64,000 bases of DNA from Nocardia vermiculata NBRC 100427 (GTDB lineage Bacteria > Actinomycetota > Actinomycetes > Mycobacteriales > Mycobacteriaceae): assembly GCF_001613265.1 (NCBI RefSeq), contig NZ_BDCA01000021.1, positions 82,827-146,826 of the forward strand, written 5' to 3'. Position 1 is the first letter of the stretch. Each line of letters begins with the position of its first letter. The position numbers were made by a program, and so were the translations under genes. Shown here in pieces: positions 58,088 to 64,000 of the stretch. The notes beneath the pieces are model-generated. The model was not told the DNA's origin. It saw nothing but the letters and a program-made list of their open reading frames with translations, and searched no databases.

Positions 58088-60400
58088 GTGAGCTCTACCC
58101 GCAAGCCGCAGCGCGGTCGACCGAAATCGGCTCCCTACGCTTCGGTCGCCGGGTGGGAATCATCGGGCAAACCCCCGCGTCCCCCGAACGGGCGCCCACG
58201 GCGCCGTCGCACCACCGAAAGCAGCGAACGGAAACCCCGCACCCGCGGACAACGGATCCGGCGATTGATCCTGGCCCTGTTCCTGATCTTCATCGCCATC
58301 CCGGCGCTGCTGCTGACCCTCGCCTATTGGAGCGCCGAGGTGCCCGATCCGGGCGCGGTACGCAGTAATCAGGTTGCCACGATCACCGCATCGGACGGCA
58401 ACACGGTGCTGACGAAAATCATTCCACCGGAAGGCAACCGGACCCTGGTACCGCTGTCGGAGGTACCACAGACCGTGCGCGACGCCATGCTCTCGGCCGA
58501 GGATCGCGATTTCTACCGCAATCCGGGATTCTCGGCGAGTGCCTTCATGCGCGCCGCCCGCGACAATCTGCTCGGCCGCGACGATGCCGGCGGCGGCTCC
58601 ACGATCACCCAGCAGTACGTCAAGAACGCATTCCTGAGCTCCGAACGCACCCTGTCCCGCAAGATGCGCGAATTGGTGATTTCGGCGAAGATGGCCCGGC
58701 AGTGGAGTAAGGACGACATTCTCGCGGCGTACCTGAACACCATCTACTACGGACGCGGCGCCTACGGGATCGCCGCGGCCGCGCGCGCCTACTTCGACAA
58801 GCCGGTCGCGGAATTGACCCTCGCCGAGGGTGCGGTCCTGGCATCGGTGGTACGCACGCCTTCGCTCCTCGACCCGGAAACCCATCTCGACCGGCTGAAG
58901 ACCCGCTGGAACTACGTGCTCGACGGCATGGTCTCGATGGGCGTGCTGGCGCTCGGTAACCGGGATCAGGTGCAATTCCCGGATATCGTCCCCGCATCCA
59001 CACCGGACGACGACTCCGCACGTGGACCGGCCGGACTCATCCGCACCCAGGTGCTGAACGAGCTGCGCGGGGCCGGTATCTCCGACCAGGAGATCAATAC
59101 CGGCGCGTTGCAGATCGTGACCACCATCGACGCGAAGGCACAGCAGGCGGCAGTCGATGCGGCGCACCGCAGCCTCGACGGTCAGCCGCCGGATCTGCGC
59201 ACCGCCGTGGTGTCGATCGATCCACGGTCGGGGGGAGTACGCGCCTACTACGGCGGCGAGGACGGCGTCGGCTACGACTTCGCACAGGCCCCGCTGCAGA
59301 CCGGTTCGTCGTTCAAGACATTCGCAGTGCTGGCGGCACTGCAGCAGGGCATAAAGCTGTCGTATCAGCTGGACAGTTCCCCGGTGCGGGTGAACGGGGT
59401 CGACGTGACCAATGTCGAGGGCGAATCGTGCGGCACCTGCAGTCTGGCCGAGGCCTTCAAACGCTCGCTGAACACCAGCTTCTACCGGCTCACCGAACAA
59501 ATCGGCCCGCGCGCGGTGGCCGATGCCGCGCATCAGGCCGGAATTCCGGACCACATCCCCGGCGTCGAGGGCACCACGCTCACCGAACCGGAGGGTGGCC
59601 CGGCACCGGCGATCGTGCTCGGCGTGTATTCGGTCCGGCCGATCGATATGGCCTCGGCGTACGCGACCGTCGCGAATTCCGGGATGTATCACCGGCCGTA
59701 TTTCGTGCAGCGGGTGGTCGACGGCGACGGACGGGTATTGCTCGATCGGGGCAATCCGGCAGTGGGCGAACCACTACCGGCAGCGCAGCAACGGTTTCCG
59801 CGCGATATCACCGACACCGCGACCAAGGCGATGCAGCCGATCGCCGGATATTCCAACGGCCACAATCTGGCCGGGCGGCCGTCGGCGGCGAAGACCGGCA
59901 CCACCCAGTACGGCGAGTCCGGTCAGAACAAGGATGCGTGGATGATCGGCTTCACCCCCTCACTGTCCACCGCGGTGTGGGTGGGAAGCAGTCGGCCACA
60001 GGCCATTCGGACCGCGGGCGGCGGCATGATCTATGGTTCCGGTTTACCTTCCGATATCTGGAAGCGAACCATGGACGGTGCGCTGGAAGGAACTCCGGTG
60101 GAGCAGTTCGCAACTCCGGAACCGACCGCGACCGGCCCGTTGGCCGGTCCCCCCCCCACGAATTCGGCCGGGCCGTTCGCGCAGGCTCCGCAACCGTCGG
60201 CACCCGAGCCGGTCGTACCGCAGGCGCCCGCCGAACCCGAACCGACCGGCCAGGCCCCCTTCGATGTGCTGCAACCACCGCCGGAGCAGCAGCAGGCACC
60301 CGAACCACCACCGGTGATCATCCCGCCGCCGCCACCTCCGCCACCGGCACCGCGGCAGGTGGAGATCTTCCCAGGTCTGACAGTCCCGGTTCCGGGCTGA
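58088..60400 (+). CDS. Class A penicillin-binding protein
   Basis: 770 residues from GTG 58088 (GGGAGGAG nine bases upstream; ATG 58082 abuts it). Basic N-terminus, one TM helix (LILALFLIFIAIPALLLTLAYW), GT51 glycosyltransferase with catalytic Glu in SAEDRDFYRNPGFSASAFMRA and GGSTITQQYVKN, then transpeptidase with S407-x-x-K410 (GSSFKTF), SLNTS and AAKTGTT. A Pro-rich tail of about 130 residues includes a poly-proline run. Bifunctional cell-wall synthase. Intact motifs contrast with the lipoprotein at 14-15.7 kb. Confidence 0.94.
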   Translation: MSSTRKPQRGRPKSAPYASVAGWESSGKPPRPPNGRPRRRRTTESSERKPRTRGQRIRRLILALFLIFIAIPALLLTLAYWSAEVPDPGAVRSNQVATITASDGNTVLTKIIPPEGNRTLVPLSEVPQTVRDAMLSAEDRDFYRNPGFSASAFMRAARDNLLGRDDAGGGSTITQQYVKNAFLSSERTLSRKMRELVISAKMARQWSKDDILAAYLNTIYYGRGAYGIAAAARAYFDKPVAELTLAEGAVLASVVRTPSLLDPETHLDRLKTRWNYVLDGMVSMGVLALGNRDQVQFPDIVPASTPDDDSARGPAGLIRTQVLNELRGAGISDQEINTGALQIVTTIDAKAQQAAVDAAHRSLDGQPPDLRTAVVSIDPRSGGVRAYYGGEDGVGYDFAQAPLQTGSSFKTFAVLAALQQGIKLSYQLDSSPVRVNGVDVTNVEGESCGTCSLAEAFKRSLNTSFYRLTEQIGPRAVADAAHQAGIPDHIPGVEGTTLTEPEGGPAPAIVLGVYSVRPIDMASAYATVANSGMYHRPYFVQRVVDGDGRVLLDRGNPAVGEPLPAAQQRFPRDITDTATKAMQPIAGYSNGHNLAGRPSAAKTGTTQYGESGQNKDAWMIGFTPSLSTAVWVGSSRPQAIRTAGGGMIYGSGLPSDIWKRTMDGALEGTPVEQFATPEPTATGPLAGPPPTNSAGPFAQAPQPSAPEPVVPQAPAEPEPTGQAPFDVLQPPPEQQQAPEPPPVIIPPPPPPPPAPRQVEIFPGLTVPVPG

Positions 60401-60511
60401 TCGGACCGATCCGGCACGGTGTGAGGAAACGAATCGTAGTTATCCGGCCATCTCCGCGCGCACGCCGATAGGGTGGACCGGGTCGGACACGAGACATTAG
60501 GGGCGACACGG

Positions 60512-61009
60512 GTGGATTTCAGTGTGGTTGAGCGCCACGAGACACTGGTGGCGGGCACGGTGCTGCGCAGCCCGGCACTGGCGGTCGAGGGGCCGCGACG
60601 GCAGAAGGTGGAGCAGGCGTGGAAACGAACGTTGGCGCGGCAGCTACCCGGGCCACCGGCCACCGCGTACGTCGACCACGCACCCGAGATCGGTTCGTAT
60701 CTCACGCATGTTCTCGGTTACCGCTGTCGCAGCCTCGACGATCTGCAGCCCGGCGATGTGCTGGCGCGCGTCCCGGCAGCACGGTTCGCGAGATTCCTGC
60801 GTACTGGTGACAACCTGGGCGACACCATCGTCTCCATCTGGCGCGCCGTGTGGGATCTCGAGGCGGCCGGGGCGCTGACTCGTTCCTACACCGGCGATTT
60901 CGAGCACTATCCGGAGGCGGGCACGGTGGAGGTGTTCGTCGCACTGGCCGACGATTCGCCGAACCCCACTGGCGCAGCGGGTAATTCCACCGCCGAGAGC
61001 GACAGGTAG
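60512..61009 (+). CDS. GyrI-like small-molecule-binding protein, copy 1
   Basis: 165 residues from GTG 60512. The opening VDFSVVERHETLVAGTVLRSP and GDVLARVPAARFARFLRTGD then TIVSIWRAVWDLEAAGALTRSYTGDFEHYP, TVEVFVAL are the alternating strand-helix pattern of GyrI-like effector-binding domains. No HTH. Followed six bases later by a second copy. Role unknown; ligand binding or toxin sequestering are family options. Confidence 0.85.
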   Translation: MDFSVVERHETLVAGTVLRSPALAVEGPRRQKVEQAWKRTLARQLPGPPATAYVDHAPEIGSYLTHVLGYRCRSLDDLQPGDVLARVPAARFARFLRTGDNLGDTIVSIWRAVWDLEAAGALTRSYTGDFEHYPEAGTVEVFVALADDSPNPTGAAGNSTAESDR

Positions 61010-61015
61010 GTACGA

Positions 61016-61441
61016 GTGGACTTCGAAATCGTCACCCTGGAACCGAGTCTGGTGGGCGGGCTCACGGTGCCGCTGGCCGGGCGCGAGGTCACCGCGCGGG
61101 ATCTGGATCTGGTGAATTTCACCTGGGACCGCTATCTGTCCCGGGAGAAGGACGCCTCCCGGGTCGCCGCCTACATCGGTCAGGACGATCACGCGGTGGC
61201 GGTGCTGGGCTACGAACTCTCCGGCTTGGACGAACTCGATACCGGCGACGTGATCACCCGCGTCCCCGCCGGCCGCTACGCCAAGTTCGTCGTGTCCGAC
61301 AAGCCGTACGATCTGCTGCGCACCGCATGGGCGAAGGTCGCGCAGGCGGAGAACGCCGGCACCATCACCCGCTCCCACACCGCGGAGCTGGAACGCTACA
61401 CCGGACCGACATCGGTCGAGGTATACGTCTCACTCGACTGA
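61016..61441 (+). CDS. GyrI-like small-molecule-binding protein, copy 2
   Basis: 141 residues from GTG 61016 (GACAGGTAGG upstream). Same plan as copy 1: VDFEIVTLEPSLVGGLTVPL, GDVITRVPAGRYAKFVVSDKP, AWAKVAQAENAGTITRSHTAELERYTGPTSVEVYVSLD. Likely a tandem duplication, cotranscribed with copy 1. A perfect hairpin terminator follows. Confidence 0.87.
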   Translation: MDFEIVTLEPSLVGGLTVPLAGREVTARDLDLVNFTWDRYLSREKDASRVAAYIGQDDHAVAVLGYELSGLDELDTGDVITRVPAGRYAKFVVSDKPYDLLRTAWAKVAQAENAGTITRSHTAELERYTGPTSVEVYVSLD

Positions 61442-61479
61442 GAGCTCACCACCCGACGAACGACCGCAGCGAACGAAAC

Positions 61480-61516
61480 AAGGCTGGGCCGCACGGTATC
61501 CGTGCGGCCCAGCCTT
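61480..61516. terminator. Perfect 17-bp hairpin terminator
   Basis: AAGGCTGGGCCGCACGG at 61480-61496 and CCGTGCGGCCCAGCCTT at 61500-61516 are exact reverse complements with a TAT loop. It lies between the convergent GyrI-like copy 2 and ino1 genes and should work both ways. Confidence 0.92.
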
Positions 61517-61541
61517 ACGTCACGTATCGAGTGACTACTCG

Positions 61542-62630
61542 TCACGCGTCGATGATGAAGGCTTCCAGCTGAGTGCGCGCGATATCGTCCGCGAGCTGCT
61601 TCGGCGGGGACTTCATCAGGTAAGCGGAGGCCGGGATGACCGGTCCGCCGATACCGCGGTCCTTCGCGATCTTGGCGGCGCGCACAGCGTCGATGATGAT
61701 GCCGGCCGAGTTCGGGGAATCCCACACCTCGAGCTTGTACTCCAGGTTCAGCGGCACATCGCCGAAGGCACGGCCTTCGAGACGCACGTAGGCCCACTTG
61801 CGGTCGTCGAGCCAGCCGACGTGGTCGGACGGGCCGATGTGCACATCGCCCGCGCCCAGTTCCTTCTTCAGGTTGCTGGTGACGGCCTGGGTCTTGGAGA
61901 TCTTCTTGGACTCCAGGCGATCACGCTCGAGCATGTTCTTGAAGTCCATGTTGCCGCCGACATTGAGCTGCATGGTGCGGTCCAGCTGCACGCCGCGGTC
62001 CTCGAACAGCTTGGCCATCACGCGGTGCGTGATGGTCGCGCCGACCTGAGACTTGATGTCGTCGCCGACGATCGGCACCCCGGCGTCGGTGAACTTCTGC
62101 GCCCATTCCGGGTCGGAAGCGATGAAAACCGGGAGCGCGTTCACGAATGCGACATCGGCGTCGATGGCACACTGCGCGTAGAACTTGTCGGCGTCTTCGG
62201 AGCCGACGGGCAGGTAGGAGACCAGGACGTCGACCTGTGCATCCTTCAGCGCCCGGACGACATCGACCGGCTCGGCCTCGGAGACCTCGATGGTCTCCGC
62301 GTAGTACTTGCCGATGCCGTCGAGCGTCGGGCCCCGCTGCACGGTGACGCCGGTCGGCGGTACGTCGGAGATCTTGATGGTGTTGTTCTCGCTGGCGAAG
62401 ATCGCGTCGGAAAGATCGAAGCCGACCTTCTTGGCGTCGACGTCGAACGCGGCGACGAACTTCACGTCGCGCACGTGGTACTGCCCGAACTTGACGTGCA
62501 TCAGTCCCGGGACGGTCGAATTCTCGTCCGCGTCCTTGTAATACTGCACGCCCTGGACCAGCGAGGAGGCGCAGTTACCCACGCCGACGATGGCCACGCG
62601 AATCTCAGCAGCCGGGTTGACATCACTCAT
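61542..62630 (-). CDS. ino1: Inositol-3-phosphate synthase
   Basis: 362 residues. NAD-dependent conversion of glucose 6-phosphate to inositol 1-phosphate, which feeds phosphatidylinositol, PIMs and mycothiol. NAD loop VAIVGVGNCASSLVQGVQYY, then VKFVAAFDVDAKKVGFDL, VDVLVSYLPVGSEDADKFYAQ, GDDIKSQVGATITHR and LNVGGNMDFKNML. ATG 62630 chosen (GAGGGAA upstream); 62639 abuts the ribosome site. Its start overlaps the end of the padR gene by eight bases. M. tuberculosis has the same pair (Rv0047c-Rv0046c). Confidence 0.96.
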   Translation of the reverse strand: MSDVNPAAEIRVAIVGVGNCASSLVQGVQYYKDADENSTVPGLMHVKFGQYHVRDVKFVAAFDVDAKKVGFDLSDAIFASENNTIKISDVPPTGVTVQRGPTLDGIGKYYAETIEVSEAEPVDVVRALKDAQVDVLVSYLPVGSEDADKFYAQCAIDADVAFVNALPVFIASDPEWAQKFTDAGVPIVGDDIKSQVGATITHRVMAKLFEDRGVQLDRTMQLNVGGNMDFKNMLERDRLESKKISKTQAVTSNLKKELGAGDVHIGPSDHVGWLDDRKWAYVRLEGRAFGDVPLNLEYKLEVWDSPNSAGIIIDAVRAAKIAKDRGIGGPVIPASAYLMKSPPKQLADDIARTQLEAFIIDA

Positions 62631-63180
62631 GGCCGACATTTCCCTCTTTCTGTGGTGCCGCCTTCATTGATTGCTCCGCTGCAATCAACTCGTTGAGCCA
62701 GCGCACTTCGCGCTCACTCGATTCGAGACCGAGTTGATGGAGCTGGCGGGTGTAGCGGTCGAATGTGCCGCTGGCACGCTTGATCGCCTCCCGCAGTCCT
62801 TCTCGGCGCTCCTCGACCTGTCGTCTTCTGCCCTCGAGAATCCGCATCCGCGCCTCCGCGGGGGTACGGGTGAAGAAGGCGAGATGAACGCCGAAGCCGT
62901 CATCGGTGTAGTTCTGCGGACCGGTGTCGGCGAGCAGTTCGCCGAACCGCTCCCGACCCACGTCGGTCAGTTGGTAGACCCGGCGAGCCCGGCGGGTGAC
63001 CGCGCCGACCGGGCTCTCCTCGGCGATCAGGCCGTCGGCCTGCATGCGCCGCAGCGTCGGGTACAGCGACCCGTAGGAGAAGGCCCGGAACGGTCCCAAC
63101 AGACCGGTCAACCGTTTGCGCAGCTCATAGCCGTGCATGGGTGACTCCAGGAGCAGCCCGAGAATCGCGAGTTCGAGCAC
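62623..63180 (-). CDS. PadR-family transcriptional regulator
   Basis: 185 residues. N-terminal winged helix LELAILGLLLESPMHGYELRKRLTGLLGPFRAFSYGSLYPTLRRMQADGLI, then a helical dimerisation tail. GTG 63180 has AGGAG nine bases upstream; GTG 63189 abuts it. Probably represses itself and ino1, since it lies first in the operon and a 27-bp perfect palindrome stands 51 bp before its start. Ligand unknown, possibly an inositol-related metabolite. Confidence 0.92.
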   Translation of the reverse strand: MLELAILGLLLESPMHGYELRKRLTGLLGPFRAFSYGSLYPTLRRMQADGLIAEESPVGAVTRRARRVYQLTDVGRERFGELLADTGPQNYTDDGFGVHLAFFTRTPAEARMRILEGRRRQVEERREGLREAIKRASGTFDRYTRQLHQLGLESSEREVRWLNELIAAEQSMKAAPQKEGNVGHE

Positions 63181-63231
63181 GGGCCTCACCTCCTGAGTGT
63201 ATTGAACAGACCTAACCGATGGATGCGATTA

Positions 63232-63258
63232 CCAACTATATCGGACCGATATAGTTGG
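63232..63258. promoter_or_regulatory. Perfect 27-bp palindrome, likely PadR operator
   Basis: CCAACTATATCGG at 63232-63244 and CCGATATAGTTGG at 63246-63258 are exact reverse complements about one A. Located between the divergent padR-ino1 operon and the DUF5318 gene, so it could control both. Confidence 0.85.
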
Positions 63259-63326
63259 CCGACGTCCAACGTGGTCCTTGTCTCCGTGTAATGCCGCGCC
63301 CCGGCCGACACCAGTACTCTGGGGGC

Positions 63327-63737
63327 GTGCGAATTCAGCGGCAGGTAGTCGACTATGCGCTCCGGCGCAGGTCGCTGCTCGCCGATGTCTATGCGGGCCG
63401 AGTGGCGGTCGCCGAAGTGTGCGATGCGAATCCGTACCTGTTGCGGGCGGCCAAATTCCACGGGCGGGGGAGCGAGGTCACATGCCCGATCTGCCGGCGG
63501 GAGCAACTGACTCTCGTATCGTGGGTCTACGGCGAGGGTCTGGGACCGGTCGCGGGCTCGGCCCGAACCCCCGAGGAACTGGTCCGGCTGGCCGAGACTC
63601 GCGAAGAGTTCTCGGTACACGTAGTCGAGGTGTGCCGGAGCTGTAGTTGGAACCATCTGGTGCAGTCCTACGTGCTGGGACACGCTCCGGCGCCACGGCG
63701 TCGCCGGAGCAGCACCCGACGGACCGCCGCGGAGTGA
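63327..63737 (+). CDS. DUF5318 zinc-ribbon-like protein
   Basis: 136 residues from GTG 63327. Matches the DUF5318 family by the N-terminal RIQRQVVDYALRRRSLLADVYAGRVAVAEVCDANPYLLRAAKFHG, and by two Cys pairs, CPICRRE and VCRSCSW, that would hold zinc. The C-terminus is basic. M. tuberculosis has this gene (Rv0049) between the ino1 region and ponA1, as here. Function unknown. Confidence 0.88.
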   Translation: MRIQRQVVDYALRRRSLLADVYAGRVAVAEVCDANPYLLRAAKFHGRGSEVTCPICRREQLTLVSWVYGEGLGPVAGSARTPEELVRLAETREEFSVHVVEVCRSCSWNHLVQSYVLGHAPAPRRRRSSTRRTAAE

Positions 63738-63844
63738 TGCGGCACCTCGACTGATATGCGGCGCAGATCCCGGACCGGCCCGCACCGGTGGCATCCGCCC
63801 GCACCCAGCTATCCGGACCGTATCGAGTTATGGAGATCCAGGCT

Positions 63845-64000
63845 GTGACTTCGCCTCACGACGATGGACCGAACGGCGGTCGACCCCCGCGCGGCCCGCA
63901 ACCCGGGCCCGGTGGTCAGCCGCCGCGCCCGGGCGGCGGCCAACCGCCCGGTGCCCGGCCGTTACCGCCGCGTCGCCAGGCGCCGTCCCCGGGGCCCGGT
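63845..64000 (+). CDS. Pro-rich N-terminus of a probable PonA1-type PBP, 3' end outside window
   Basis: Fifty-two codons to the window edge, opening TSPHDDGPNGGRPPRG and then Pro/Gly/Arg-rich, typical of the cytoplasmic tail of mycobacterial PonA1. GTG 63845 has GGAG nine bases upstream; ATG 63830 is possible in the same frame. Identity rests mainly on synteny (DUF5318 gene before ponA1); no catalytic part is visible. Could be another Pro-rich membrane protein. Confidence 0.55.
   Translation, partial: MTSPHDDGPNGGRPPRGPQPGPGGQPPRPGGGQPPGARPLPPRRQAPSPGPG

Noticed and set aside
60320..60360. Poly-proline run at the PBP tail as a repeat of interest
   Set aside because: Ordinary CCG/CCA codon run typical of actinobacterial PBP tails.

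Overview
The window is high-GC actinobacterial DNA, most likely from Nocardia or a close mycolate-forming relative (Mycobacteriales). The evidence is gene content and order: a trmB / NYN-domain / mmpL3 cluster as in mycobacteria, a DprE1-family oxidase, an LpqY-SugABC-type trehalose importer, glucosylglycerate hydrolase, a PadR gene overlapping ino1, and a DUF5318 gene next to what looks like the start of ponA.

Layout. 1-6.8 kb: a left-truncated P-loop GTPase faces a tightly overlapped trmB-NYN-mmpL3 operon; this MmpL3 has an unusually long Pro/Ala-rich tail. 6.8-10.7 kb: a reverse-strand operon of an AI-2E-type permease, a sensor kinase, a NarL-type regulator and a DUF1707 protein. 10.8-14 kb: a membrane adenylate cyclase, a UPF0104-like membrane protein and a DUF3054 protein. 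14-23 kb: a lipoprotein that looks like a penicillin-binding protein but has lost all three catalytic motifs, then aroQ, glycerate kinase, a secreted hydrolase, a YqgE protein, an anthrone-oxygenase-like membrane protein with a palindrome-framed promoter, and gdhA. 23-28 kb: small metabolic, transport and regulatory genes, then a hipBA toxin-antitoxin pair with three evenly spaced operators. 28-40.8 kb: a DprE1 paralogue with altered pocket residues, leuS, a polysaccharide deacetylase, an SDR, glucosylglycerate hydrolase, a GH25 muramidase, a flavin oxidoreductase and a fused amino-acid ABC transporter. 40.8-49.2 kb is accessory DNA: a TetR-epoxide-hydrolase fusion with a START-like partner, an AAA ATPase with a nuclease-like C-terminus, vapBC, an HTH/DUF397 pair, orphan small genes, one intact Uma2 gene and a fragment of another. 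49.2-58 kb: a trehalose-type ABC importer whose ATPase gene (sugC-like) lies 4.3 kb away from lpqY-sugA-sugB, with menC and four other genes between. 58-64 kb: a class A PBP, two tandem GyrI-like genes, the padR-ino1 pair with a perfect 27-bp operator-like palindrome, a DUF5318 gene and the first codons of a Pro-rich protein, probably PonA1.

Several genes serve the mycolate envelope: MmpL3 exports trehalose monomycolate, the LpqY-SugABC-type system recovers released trehalose, DprE1-type oxidases make the arabinan precursor, Ino1 supplies inositol for phosphatidylinositol lipids, and the PBPs and muramidase act on peptidoglycan. The most unusual features are the TetR-hydrolase fusion missing its nucleophile, the catalytically empty PBP-like lipoprotein, and the DprE1 paralogue with Ser at the benzothiazinone-target Cys. 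No tRNA, rRNA, CRISPR array or insertion sequence was recognised. All assignments are by eye from motifs and remembered family sequences; nothing was searched.
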